Assembly: GCA_035556135.1 (NCBI GenBank)
Contig: DATMFO010000003.1
Span: forward strand, 806,001 to 870,000
From: ZC4RG30 sp035556135
GTDB taxonomy: Bacteria > Pseudomonadota > Gammaproteobacteria > Steroidobacterales > Steroidobacteraceae
DNA: 64,000 nt
Direction of reading: 5' to 3'
The position numbers and the translations under genes are program-made. Position 1 is the stretch's first letter. Every line of letters begins with the position of its first letter. Below, one piece after another: positions 8,133 to 15,880 of the stretch. Under the pieces are notes generated by a model. That model worked only from the letters and a program-made list of their open reading frames with translations, had not been told where the DNA came from and searched no databases.

Positions 8133-9152
8133 TCAGCGCCTCGCGCCGAAGTTGGCCAGCGACTGCGCGGCCTGCATCACCCGGTCGAGCAGGAAGCCGA
8201 TGAAGCCGATGGTGAGCACCGCCACCATCATGCGGCTCATCGACTCCTGGCTGCCGTTCTGGAACTCGTCCCATACGAACTTGCCGAGCCCGGGGTTCTG
8301 CGCCAGCATTTCCGCGGCAATCAGCACCATCCAGCCCACGCCCAACGACAGTCGCATGCCGGTGAACATCAGCGGCAGCGACGAGGGCAGCACCAGCTTC
8401 ACCAGGCGTTTCCACCAGCCCAGCTTCAGCACGCGTGCCACATTCAGCAGATCCCGGTCGATGGACGACACGCCCAGCGCGGTGTTGATCACCGTCGGCC
8501 ACAGGGAGCACAACGCCACCGTGATGGCGGAAACAAGGAAGGACTTCTCGAAGGTCGGATCCTCGCTCACGTAAAGCGCGCTCACCAGCAGCGTCACGAT
8601 GGGCAGCCAGGCCAGCGGCGAGATGGGACGGAACACCTGCACGAAGGGATTGACCGCCGCGTCGATGATGCGGCTCATCCCGCACAGGATGCCGATGGGC
8701 ACCGCCAGCAGCGTGGCGAACAGGAAGCCTGTGAACACCGTTTTCAGGCTGGTGAATATCTGGTCGAGGTAGGTCGGCCGCCCGGTGTACTTCGCTGTGG
8801 ATGGTTCGGCCGACGGGTCACCCGCCAGGCGCTCGGCGTTGCGCTGGCGCTGGCGCTCGTAGAACTGCGCCTCGCGTTCCCGCTCGGCCTTGTGGTCGGC
8901 CCACAGCGACCCGGCCTGCTCCCACACCGCCGCGGGACCGGGAATCTGCCCGAGGCTGGTCTGGATGCGCGCGGCGAAGAACGACCACAGCAGCACGAAC
9001 GCCAGGATGGCCACCGCCGGCACCCCCGCCACGCGCCAGAGTTCCTTCAGCTGCGTGCGCGGATCCTCTCCGATGGCAAGCCTCAGCACCGGGGCAAGGA
9101 ACCCGAGGCCCACCAGCTCCAGCCGGCGCACTGCACTACTTGCCAGCGACAT
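8133..9152 (-). CDS. nrtB: Nitrate ABC transporter permease NrtB
   Basis: 339 residues. One N-terminal membrane helix (about 42-62) is followed by a charged periplasmic or loop region (about 85-125) and a BPD_transp_1 domain with five to six helices. The ATPase-coupling EAA-like loop reads AEMLAQNPGLGKFVWDEF. The conserved FRPISPLAWLPI is typical of nitrate/taurine-type permeases. Its start lies inside the end of nrtA (17 bp overlap) and the ATPase gene starts one base after its stop, so the three are translated as a block. It forms the inner membrane channel of the high-affinity nitrate transporter. Confidence 0.92.
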   Translation of the reverse strand: MSLASSAVRRLELVGLGFLAPVLRLAIGEDPRTQLKELWRVAGVPAVAILAFVLLWSFFAARIQTSLGQIPGPAAVWEQAGSLWADHKAEREREAQFYERQRQRNAERLAGDPSAEPSTAKYTGRPTYLDQIFTSLKTVFTGFLFATLLAVPIGILCGMSRIIDAAVNPFVQVFRPISPLAWLPIVTLLVSALYVSEDPTFEKSFLVSAITVALCSLWPTVINTALGVSSIDRDLLNVARVLKLGWWKRLVKLVLPSSLPLMFTGMRLSLGVGWMVLIAAEMLAQNPGLGKFVWDEFQNGSQESMSRMMVAVLTIGFIGFLLDRVMQAAQSLANFGARR

Positions 9153-10527
9153 CGGCGCCCTCCACCTTCTGCTGGCCCTTCAGCCCGATGGCGAGGCTGT
9201 CGATATAGGCATTGGGCTTGCGCCCGTCGTAGGTCATGCCATCGATGAAGTCCTTCGACGGGGCCTTGAAGCCGTCACTCTCCCAGGGCACGTCCTCCTT
9301 CTTCAGCCGGCCCTCCTCCAGCAGCAGCTGCGCTGCCTTCAGGTAGATATCGGGCCGGTACACCTTCCTTGCCGTGTCGATGTACCAGCTGTCCGGTTTC
9401 CCCTCCGGGATCTGGCCCCAGCGGCGCATCTGCGTGAGGTACCAGATGGCATCGCTGTAGAACGGATAGGTGGCGTGATAGCGCCAGAACACATTGAAGT
9501 CCGGCACCGGGAGCCGCTCGCCGGGAGCATATTCAAATGTCCCGGTCATGCTCGCCGAGATCACCCGCACGTCCGCGCCCACATACTGTGACTGGGAAAT
9601 CAGCGCCGCTGCCTCCTTGCGATTGGCCGGATTCGCATCCAGCCACTGGTTCGCGCGCATCAGTGCCTTGATCATCGCGAGGTGGGTGTTGGGATTTTTC
9701 TCCGCCCACGCGCGGGTGACGCCGATCACCTTCTCCGGATTGTTCTTCCAGATCTCATAGTCGGTGACCACGGGCAGACCCACCTTCTTGAACAGCGCCT
9801 GCTCGTTCCAGGGTTCGCCCACGCAATAGCCATTGATGGTGCCGGCCTCGAGGGTGGCCGGCATCTGGGGCGGCGGCGTGACGGAGATGAGCACGTCGGC
9901 CTTGATCTGGCCGGTCACGTCCGATGGAGAATAAAAGCCCGGGTGCACGCCGCCACTGGCCAGCCAGTAGCGCAGTTCGTAGTTGTGGGTGGAGACGGGG
10001 AACACCACGCCCATCCGGAAGGGCTTGCCACCGGCCCTGAACTGCTGGATCACCGGCCGCAGTGCATCCGCCTTCACCGGCCGCACCGGCCGGCCCTTTG
10101 CATCCTTCGGGATGCCGGGCAGCATCTGCTGCCAGACCGCATTGGAAACGGTGATGGCATTGCCATTGAGGTCCATGCTGAAGGCCGTGATGATGTCGGC
10201 CCTGGTGCCGATGCCCACGGTTGCACCCAGCGGCTGGCCGGCGAGCATGTGCGAGGCGTCCAGCTCGCCGGTGATCACGCGATCCAGCACCACCTTCCAG
10301 TTGGCCTGCGGTTCCAGCGTCACGTACAGGCCTTCGTCCTCGAAGAAGCCCTTCTCGTAGGCGATGGCCAACGGCACCATGTCGGTGAGCTTGATGAAGC
10401 CGATCTTCAGCTGCTCCTTCTCGAGCTTCAGCGGCTTTGCCGCCGCCCTGCCGGCATGTGCGGCCACCGCACCGGCCGCAAGTCCCGCCAGTACCCTGCG
10501 TCGCGAAGTGTCCAGCTCACTTTTCAT
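9136..10527 (-). CDS. nrtA: Nitrate-binding periplasmic protein NrtA with Tat signal
   Basis: 463 residues. The N-terminus has a twin-arginine signal (SRRRVLAG, then an alanine-rich segment ending AAA-KPL), consistent with folded export to the periplasm. The body is a type-2 periplasmic binding fold of the NrtA/CmpA family: IGFIKLTDMVPLAIAYEKGFF, GNAITVS, STHNYELRYWL, GYCVGEPWNEQ. I chose ATG 10527 because AGGAG lies 8 nt upstream; the frame stays open 30 bases further without a usable site. First gene of the operon. Its roughly 118-nt leader carries antiterminator hairpins and a terminator, so its expression should need both NtrC/sigma-54 and NasT. Confidence 0.94.
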   Translation of the reverse strand: MKSELDTSRRRVLAGLAAGAVAAHAGRAAAKPLKLEKEQLKIGFIKLTDMVPLAIAYEKGFFEDEGLYVTLEPQANWKVVLDRVITGELDASHMLAGQPLGATVGIGTRADIITAFSMDLNGNAITVSNAVWQQMLPGIPKDAKGRPVRPVKADALRPVIQQFRAGGKPFRMGVVFPVSTHNYELRYWLASGGVHPGFYSPSDVTGQIKADVLISVTPPPQMPATLEAGTINGYCVGEPWNEQALFKKVGLPVVTDYEIWKNNPEKVIGVTRAWAEKNPNTHLAMIKALMRANQWLDANPANRKEAAALISQSQYVGADVRVISASMTGTFEYAPGERLPVPDFNVFWRYHATYPFYSDAIWYLTQMRRWGQIPEGKPDSWYIDTARKVYRPDIYLKAAQLLLEEGRLKKEDVPWESDGFKAPSKDFIDGMTYDGRKPNAYIDSLAIGLKGQQKVEGADVAGK

Positions 10528-10556
10528 GCAGTCCGCTCCTGCGTTTGATCCGCGCA

Positions 10557-10645
10557 AACAAAAACGCCGCCGGTGACAGTCGGGGGAGGAAATCCCTACT
10601 GCTACCGGCGGCGTTGCCGTATGGCCTTCCGTCGATGAAGGCCTG
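10557..10645 (-). promoter_or_regulatory. ANTAR-type two-hairpin antiterminator leader of nrtA
   Basis: Read as leftward RNA. Hairpin 1 (10643-10623) pairs GGCCTTC with GAAGGCC around loop ATCGACG; drawn as a hexaloop it is ATCGAC, with A at 1 and G at 4. Hairpin 2 (10621-10603) pairs TACGGC with GCCGgTA around hexaloop AACGCC, again A1 and G4. These A1/G4 hexaloops are the known ANTAR recognition pattern. The loop and 3' arm of hairpin 2 are the 5' arm of the terminator below, so hairpin 2 and the terminator cannot coexist. The matching ANTAR protein, NasT, is encoded in the same operon. Pairing was done by eye. Confidence 0.82.
10558..10615 (-). terminator. Conditional intrinsic terminator in the nrtA leader
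   Basis: A perfect 12-bp inverted repeat, ACCGGCGGCGTT at 10604-10615 and AACGCCGCCGGT at 10563-10574 (plus-strand view), with a further CAGT/ACTG and GGGA/TCCC pairing inside. In the leftward RNA it is followed by a U-rich run (TTTTTGTTTG). It lies between the promoter and the nrtA ribosome-binding site, so it should stop transcription before nrtA unless the overlapping ANTAR hairpin forms. Confidence 0.88.
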
Positions 10646-10655
10646 CGTAGATCAA

Positions 10656-10671
10656 AGCAAGCGGCGTGCCA
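10656..10671 (-). promoter_or_regulatory. Sigma-54 (RpoN) promoter of the nrt operon
   Basis: The leftward sequence TGGCACGCCGCTTGCT matches the sigma-54 consensus TGGCACG-N4-TTGC(A/T) at every fixed position. The predicted start is near 10645, immediately before antiterminator hairpin 1, which gives a leader of about 118 nt. Confidence 0.85.
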
Positions 10672-10795
10672 TCAGCAAGTCAGGGCGAAGCGCAGCGGCG
10701 CAGGCCGCCTGGCAGGGCAATGCGGCCGGGAAGCCCTCGGCAGTTGGTTCGAAAAACCAACCTTCTGTTCAACGCGGTGCGAAACCAGCACTGCA

Positions 10796-10812
10796 TGCAC
10801 GCAGGATGTGCA
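10796..10812. promoter_or_regulatory. NtrC-type enhancer site
   Basis: TGCACGCAGGATGTGCA fits the NtrC pattern TGCAC-N7-GTGCA with perfect half-sites. It is centred about 160 bp upstream of the predicted start, a normal enhancer distance for sigma-54 activators. It sits just after the stop codon of the neighbouring esterase gene. A separate inverted repeat, GTTGGTT/AACCAAC (10743-10761), lies between it and the promoter; its role is unclear. Confidence 0.72.
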
Positions 10813-10815
10813 GCA

Positions 10816-11685
10816 TCATCCTTGCGAGGCCTGCACCAGCGAGACCAGCGAGGGGCCCAGCGTGTCGATGGCGCTGCCCAGTTGCAGCGACGAGGAGAAA
10901 TGGTTGTGTCCGTGCAAGTACAACACCTGCGGACTGCGGCCACGCATGGCAACGCGTGCCGCAAACACCGCGGCCAGCTGCGCATGGAAGAGCGGCAGGT
11001 CGAATTCGCTGATGGTGAACAGGCAGGGCACAGTGGAAGCCGCCAGTGCGAGCACCGCGGACTGCGCCGGATAGCGGCTCCGGTCGGTGCCGAAGTAGGT
11101 TTCCTGCATGGGATCCCCGTGGAAGGCGTTGGGTTCGTAGAACCCGGAAAGCAGTGCAGCCGCCATCACCGCAGGAGCCGCGTCGCCAGTCCCTCCATGC
11201 CCTGCCAGGTATCCAGCCACGTGGGTTGCGCCTGCGGACTGGCCGACCAGCAGGATGCGTGTGGCGTCGCCGCCGAAGCCGGCAATGTTTGCCCGCAGCC
11301 ATTGCATGGCGGCGGCCACGTCCGCGGCACCGGCTGGCCAGGCAGCGGCCGGCGCCAGCCGATAAGTCATCGTCACACCGACGAACCCGCTGCGCACCGC
11401 CCAGGCGCCGACGTTGTTGTAGAAAGGAGCGTCTGCCCCGCCCTTGTCGCCGCCCACGAAACCGCCCCCGTGGACGAAGACCACGACGGGACGCGACGCC
11501 CCCACCGGCGCTGCGAACACATCAAGGCGATGGCGCGGGTCGGTTCCGTACGCCAGGTTGCGCTGCACGGCGGCGCCGGCCTGCGCCGGAGTCAGCGCCA
11601 GCGGCGCGAACAGTTTCTGCGTGGCCAGGATGGACGCGGGTGTGAACTCCTCGCCCATCGCGCGCAGTTGTTGCCATATTTCCAC
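10816..11685 (-). CDS. Alpha/beta hydrolase (HSL-like carboxylesterase)
   Basis: 289 residues of the hormone-sensitive-lipase/BD-FAE-like group. The oxyanion-hole HGGGF is at about 75, the nucleophile elbow GQSAG at about 146, and the catalytic histidine is probably in HGHNHFS near 258, with an acid in ISEFDLP. No signal peptide, so cytoplasmic. It hydrolyses small carboxylic esters; the natural substrate cannot be told. It is read leftward towards the nrt control region but ends before it, so it is probably a separate transcript. Confidence 0.82.
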   Translation of the reverse strand: MEIWQQLRAMGEEFTPASILATQKLFAPLALTPAQAGAAVQRNLAYGTDPRHRLDVFAAPVGASRPVVVFVHGGGFVGGDKGGADAPFYNNVGAWAVRSGFVGVTMTYRLAPAAAWPAGAADVAAAMQWLRANIAGFGGDATRILLVGQSAGATHVAGYLAGHGGTGDAAPAVMAAALLSGFYEPNAFHGDPMQETYFGTDRSRYPAQSAVLALAASTVPCLFTISEFDLPLFHAQLAAVFAARVAMRGRSPQVLYLHGHNHFSSSLQLGSAIDTLGPSLVSLVQASQG

Positions 11686-11850
11686 CAGGAACTCCTCCCT
11701 TCAGGCGGACATTATCGGTGGGTGGCAGCCACGGCAGCTACCCTCAAGGGAACCCCGGCGTCCGCAATTGCAGACAGTCGGATGGCACCGACAATTTTCC
11801 ATGACAATATCCGGTACAAGCATCGCGGATGCGCCCCGGAGAATCAGAAC

Positions 11851-12660
11851 ATGCGACATCACACCCTCATTGCCCTCACTGCCGCCGGTTCGCTGGCCCT
11901 GCTGTCTGCCTGCGGCAACAACACTGCACAGGATGACCTGAGCGCCGAAGTGGCGCAGAAAGAAGCCGAACTGGCGGAGAAGCAGGCGGAACTGGCCAAG
12001 CTCGAGGCCGACCTGGCTGAACAGCAGGATGTGGCCCAGGCCCCCGCCCCGGCTGCGCCGCGTCCCAGCACGGCACCCGCACCCAAGCCCAGCACCGCCA
12101 AGCCGGCCAGCACCACGCCTGCGCCCAAGCCCGCTGCAGTGGCCACCACGATCACGGTTCCGGCTGGCACCGAGCTGCCGCTTTCCCTCTCCACGGGGCT
12201 GTCGTCAAAGACCTCCAAGGTGGGTGACACCGTGCGCGCAGTGGTCACCGACAATGTCGTGGTGGATGGCAAGACCGCCATTGCCTCGGGCACCACGGTT
12301 GCCGGTTCGGTGATCAAGGTGGTGTCGGGCAGCGATCGCATTGGCGGCACGCCCCAGGTGGTGATGGCTTTCGACCGGCTCGAACTGCCGGGCGGCAAGG
12401 ACGTCCCCATCACCGGCGAGTTCACCAGCCAGGGCAAGAGCGACAACACCCGCGATGCGGTGAAGATCGTTGGCGGTGCCGCCGCTGGCGCGCTGCTCGG
12501 CGATCAGGTGAGCAAGAAGGACCGCGGCAAGGTGATCGGCGGCATCCTCGGCGCTGCCGCTGGCGCGGTGGCGGCGAAGGAAACCGGCACCGAGGTCAAG
12601 CTGGCCGAAGGTTCACCCATGGCGCTCACGCTGTCGGCTCCGGTGGAAATCACCCGCTGA
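11851..12660 (+). CDS. Glycine-zipper lipoprotein with coiled coil and Pro/Ala linker
   Basis: 269 residues. A lipoprotein signal ends in LLSACG. A short charged coiled coil of repeated Glu/Lys/Ala-rich heptads (about 30-55) follows, then a Pro/Ala/Ser/Thr-rich linker (about 58-95) and a globular part. The C-terminus has two glycine-zipper segments (GGAAAGALLGDQV, GGILGAAAGAVAA) as in outer membrane-associated SlyB-like proteins. I chose ATG 11851, with GGAG 9 nt upstream; a longer open frame upstream is antisense to the esterase and not coding. The layout suggests an outer membrane lipoprotein that spans towards the peptidoglycan, with no known partner. Confidence 0.8.
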   Translation: MRHHTLIALTAAGSLALLSACGNNTAQDDLSAEVAQKEAELAEKQAELAKLEADLAEQQDVAQAPAPAAPRPSTAPAPKPSTAKPASTTPAPKPAAVATTITVPAGTELPLSLSTGLSSKTSKVGDTVRAVVTDNVVVDGKTAIASGTTVAGSVIKVVSGSDRIGGTPQVVMAFDRLELPGGKDVPITGEFTSQGKSDNTRDAVKIVGGAAAGALLGDQVSKKDRGKVIGGILGAAAGAVAAKETGTEVKLAEGSPMALTLSAPVEITR

Positions 12661-12681
12661 CGCGATCACGCTGACGCATCA

Positions 12682-12740
12682 GGGCCTGCACCAGCTCCAG
12701 TCCGCTGTGACTGGCTGGTGGCAGGCCCGCTTCATTTCTG
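12682..12740 (+). terminator. Probable rho-independent terminator
   Basis: Twenty-one bases after the lipoprotein stop, GGGCCTGC (12682-12689) pairs with GCAGGCCC (12721-12728). Further internal pairing of ACCAG/CTGGT and CCAGTC/GACTGG makes a long hairpin with a short loop. It is followed by a moderately T-rich stretch (TTCATTTCT). The tail is weaker than ideal. Confidence 0.55.
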
Positions 12741-12859
12741 GCGATCGGATCGACCCGGGGACCCCAACGGGAGAGGATCCACCGTGGCCGGGGAATGGCC
12801 GGTCAACCCGGCGGGCTGGCGCGCGTTGAAGCAACTTGATTCCCTGATGGAGCCCTGCC

Positions 12860-13894
12860 GTGCCGAAACGTTCCGCCCTGCTCTTGATGACCGGAGTCCT
12901 GGCCATGCTGGCGACAGCCTGCTCGCTTGCGGGGGAAGCCGGCCCCCTGCGCGAGCGGCTGCGCGACCGGGTCGCCGAGCGGGCCGGCCAGCGACTGGCG
13001 GCCGAGGCGCCGCCGGCCACGCTGCTGAAGGCCGGAGGGCGCATCACTGCACCGGGCCGCTACGAGATCCGCCTGCGCCACGGCGGGCAGGAGCGCATGG
13101 CGCTGGTCCACGTGCCGCGCAGCTGGACAGCCGGCGGAACAATGCCCCTGGTGATGGCACTGCATGGCGGCGGCGGCGGCGCTCTCTATCAGGCCGATGA
13201 CGGCAACTACGGCCTGGTCACCAAGACAGAGGAGGCAGGCTTCATCGCGGTGTTTCCCAATGGCATCAGTCCCGCGCGGTCCGGCATGCTGGCCACCTGG
13301 AATGCAGGCAACTGCTGCGCACGGGCCCGCGATGAAAACGTGGATGATGTCGGCTTCCTGCGCGCCGTGGTGGCAGACGTGCAGCGCCGCACCAGCATCG
13401 ATCCGGCACGCGTGTATGCGATCGGCATGTCCAACGGCGCGATGATGGCTTATCGCCTGGCCTGCGAGGCCGGCGATGTGTTCAGCGGCATCATGGCCGT
13501 GGCCGGCACCGACAACACGCGCGCCTGCCACCCCGCAAGGCCGCTGCCGGTGCTGCACATCCATGCGCGCAACGACGACCGCGTGCTGTTCAATGGCGGT
13601 GCCGGCGAGGTGTTCCGCAATGAAGCACTGGTCAGCGATTTTGTTTCCGTGCCGGACACCATCGCGCGGTGGGTGAAACTGAACCATGCAACCCCGGCTG
13701 CGCGCCGTGTGCTCACGGTGCCAGGCGCGAGCTGCGAACTGCATGAGGCCATGCCGGGCGGCGCGCCGGTGCAGCTGTGCATCACGGACACGGGCGGACA
13801 CAGCTGGCCGGGGGCCGGCAAGCAGCGCGGCGAGACACCCTCCGGCGCCATCAAGGCCAACGACGTGATGTGGGACTTCTTCAGGTCCCTCTGA
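12860..13894 (+). CDS. PHB-depolymerase/feruloyl-esterase-like secreted esterase (LpqC type)
   Basis: 344 residues with a lipoprotein-like signal (LATACS). The alpha/beta hydrolase domain has LHGGGGG near the oxyanion hole, the nucleophile motif GMSNGA at about 193, acid in HARNDDRV, and histidine in TGGHSWPG. This is the esterase-PHB family, which includes extracellular polyester and feruloyl esterases; the same fold is found in LpqC lipoproteins. GTG start at 12860 is chosen because GGAG lies 7 nt upstream. Substrate unknown. It is followed 69 bp later by another lipoprotein gene. Confidence 0.82.
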   Translation: MPKRSALLLMTGVLAMLATACSLAGEAGPLRERLRDRVAERAGQRLAAEAPPATLLKAGGRITAPGRYEIRLRHGGQERMALVHVPRSWTAGGTMPLVMALHGGGGGALYQADDGNYGLVTKTEEAGFIAVFPNGISPARSGMLATWNAGNCCARARDENVDDVGFLRAVVADVQRRTSIDPARVYAIGMSNGAMMAYRLACEAGDVFSGIMAVAGTDNTRACHPARPLPVLHIHARNDDRVLFNGGAGEVFRNEALVSDFVSVPDTIARWVKLNHATPAARRVLTVPGASCELHEAMPGGAPVQLCITDTGGHSWPGAGKQRGETPSGAIKANDVMWDFFRSL

Positions 13895-13963
13895 TTCCAT
13901 CGTGCGCAGGCCCGGTGGCACAATGCCGGCGACAAGTTCGTCGGGAATCCACGGGGCCTGCCC

Positions 13964-14458
13964 ATGACCGCACCAGCCCGCCTCCGTGCACTTCGCTCCG
14001 CTGCAGGGGTGCTTTTGGCCCTGCTGCTGGCAGCCTGCGCCAGCGGGCCGCCGCGCACCACGCCAGGGCCGGGCGCTCCGGCCGTGTCATCGCTTGGCCA
14101 ACGCATTGTCGAGAGCGCGATGGCAGAGATAGGCAAGCCCTACCGGTACGGCGGCAACGGACCCGACGCCTACGATTGCAGCGGCCTGGTCCGCTTCGCG
14201 CACGGGGCCCAGGGAGTCATCGTGCCACGCACCACCGAGGAGCAGTTCCGCGTCGCCCGCCCCGTGCCCATCGACCGCATTGCCGCAGGCGATCTGCTGT
14301 TTTTCCGTTTTGATGGTCCCAAGGTATCGCATGTGGCCATCTACGCCGGCAATGGACGTTTCGTGCACGCACCCCAGGGCAGCCGGCCGGTGGAGATGCG
14401 TTCGCTGGAGGAGCCCTGGTACCGCAGCCAGCTTGTAGGCGCCGGCCGACTCCATTGA
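13964..14458 (+). CDS. NlpC/P60 family lipoprotein (peptidoglycan endopeptidase)
   Basis: 164 residues. A lipoprotein signal ends LAACAS. A C40 cysteine peptidase domain has GKPYRYGGNGPDAYDCSGL (catalytic Cys at about 70), SHVAIY (His at about 120) and FVHAP (third polar residue). Such enzymes cut D-glutamyl-diaminopimelate bonds in cell wall peptides. It precedes the PA2779/PA2778-like pair, but with a gap and its own start region. Confidence 0.88.
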   Translation: MTAPARLRALRSAAGVLLALLLAACASGPPRTTPGPGAPAVSSLGQRIVESAMAEIGKPYRYGGNGPDAYDCSGLVRFAHGAQGVIVPRTTEEQFRVARPVPIDRIAAGDLLFFRFDGPKVSHVAIYAGNGRFVHAPQGSRPVEMRSLEEPWYRSQLVGAGRLH

Positions 14459-14534
14459 GGCCTCCTCCGATACCGCGACATCAGGCAACATGCACTGGCG
14501 CCCATCGCGGCGAACAAAACGGAGGCCTCGAATC

Positions 14535-14918
14535 ATGAAGAAGAGCAACTGGCGTTCCACCCTGGCGGCCCTGCTTTCCCTGGCGCTGCTCAACGCCGGA
14601 TTCATATCGTCCGCACATGCGGATGTCATCGACACTGCCACCATGGTGCAAACCGCCCGCGGCGCGGACCTGGCATCGATCCAGGGGCAGCTGGCGCGCG
14701 ACGACGTGCGCGCGCAGCTCGCGAAGTTTGGCGTGGATGCCGGGGACATCGAGTCGCGCCTGGCCGTGATGAGCGACAGCGAACTGGCTTCCCTGGCAAA
14801 GCGCATGCAGGAGACGCCCGCCGGTGGTGACGGCCTGCTGGCCGTGATCGGCCTCACCTTCGTGGTGCTGCTCATTCTCGAGCTGGTGGGCGTGATCAAC
14901 ATCTTCAACCGCGCATGA
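14535..14918 (+). CDS. PA2779-family small exported protein
   Basis: 127 residues. A signal peptide ends SSAHA-DV, followed by a helical region with acidic/basic periodicity and a C-terminal membrane helix (about 100-122, LLAVIGLTFVVLLILELVG). This architecture matches the PA2779 family of unknown function. ATG 14535 was chosen to give the clean signal sequence. Its stop overlaps the start of the next gene (ATGA), the usual pairing for PA2779 and PA2778. Confidence 0.75.
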   Translation: MKKSNWRSTLAALLSLALLNAGFISSAHADVIDTATMVQTARGADLASIQGQLARDDVRAQLAKFGVDAGDIESRLAVMSDSELASLAKRMQETPAGGDGLLAVIGLTFVVLLILELVGVINIFNRA

Positions 14919-15880
14919 TGTCCCTGCGACAGGCGGCGGCAACTCTCGCTGCCGCCTGTTGCCTGCTGGCCGGTTGCGCCGCGCGCACGCCGTTGCTGGC
15001 GCCAGATGCCCGCGGCGTTGAACTGGCGGACACTCCCTTCTATCCGCAGGAAAAATACCAGTGCGGCCCCGCGGCGCTGGCCACCGTGCTGGCGGTCGCC
15101 GGTGTGAGGGTGACTCCGGAAGAACTGGTGCCGCAGGTCTACCTGCCGTCGCGCAAGGGCAGCCTGACCATCGAGATGCAGGCGGCGCCGCGCCGGCATG
15201 GCGTGCTGAGTTATCCGCTCGCCCCCACCCTTGATGCCATCGTGGCGGAGCTGGAAGCAGGACGTCCCGTGCTGGTGCTGCACAACTATGGCCTGCCCTT
15301 CTGGCCCCGCTGGCACTACGCCGTGGTCATCGGCTACGACGCGCCACGCCAGCGCATGCTGCTGCGTTCCGGTACCACCGAACGGCAGTCGCTGTCGGCG
15401 GCAAACTTCATGCGCGCCTGGGACAACGCGGACCGCTGGGCCATGGTGCTGCTGCGTCCAGGTGAACTGCCCGCCCGGCCGGACCTGCCGCGATACCTTG
15501 AGGCAGCCACCGCGTTCGAACGTGCCGCCGTCCCGGCGGATGCCGAGCGGGCCTTTGGCGCTGCCGCGCACCTGTGGCCCGATGATCCGGTGGCCTGGGT
15601 GGGCCGCGGCACGGCGCGCTATCGTGCCGGCGACTGGCGCGCAGCGGCCGATGACTATGCGCATGCACTGGGCCTTGCGCCGGACTTGCCGGCGCCGCGC
15701 AACAACCTGGCGATGGCATTGCTGAAACTTGGCTGTCCCGCTGCGGCGAGGCGCCACCTGGACCAGATCGATGCCAGCACGCTGGATGCGTCCATGCGCG
15801 CAGCGGTTGCCGACACCTCCAGCCAGGTGCAGGCGCTGGCAGCCACCACGGATAACGGAGCGTGTTCGGCTCTATACTGA
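14915..15880 (+). CDS. PA2778-family C39-like cysteine peptidase with TPR repeats
   Basis: 321 residues. A lipoprotein signal (LLAGCA) is followed by a C39-like papain-fold domain: YQCGPAALATVL supplies the cysteine (about 50), and WHYAVVIGYD the histidine (about 135). The C-terminal part (about 185-300) has TPR-like helices (AADDYAHALGLAPDLPAPRNNLA). The family has no proven substrate. It overlaps the PA2779-like gene, which is a candidate partner or substrate. The sensor kinase start lies inside its 3' end. Confidence 0.82.
   Translation: MMSLRQAAATLAAACCLLAGCAARTPLLAPDARGVELADTPFYPQEKYQCGPAALATVLAVAGVRVTPEELVPQVYLPSRKGSLTIEMQAAPRRHGVLSYPLAPTLDAIVAELEAGRPVLVLHNYGLPFWPRWHYAVVIGYDAPRQRMLLRSGTTERQSLSAANFMRAWDNADRWAMVLLRPGELPARPDLPRYLEAATAFERAAVPADAERAFGAAAHLWPDDPVAWVGRGTARYRAGDWRAAADDYAHALGLAPDLPAPRNNLAMALLKLGCPAAARRHLDQIDASTLDASMRAAVADTSSQVQALAATTDNGACSALY

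Noticed and set aside
10743..10761. Inverted repeat GTTGGTT/AACCAAC as terminator of the esterase gene
   Set aside because: No T-run follows in the esterase direction; it may be a protein site instead, so it was not listed as a terminator.
10666..11850. Upstream extension of the glycine-zipper lipoprotein frame
   Set aside because: It crosses the nrt control region and the esterase gene on the other strand; the lipoprotein signal at 11851 with a ribosome-binding site marks the real start.
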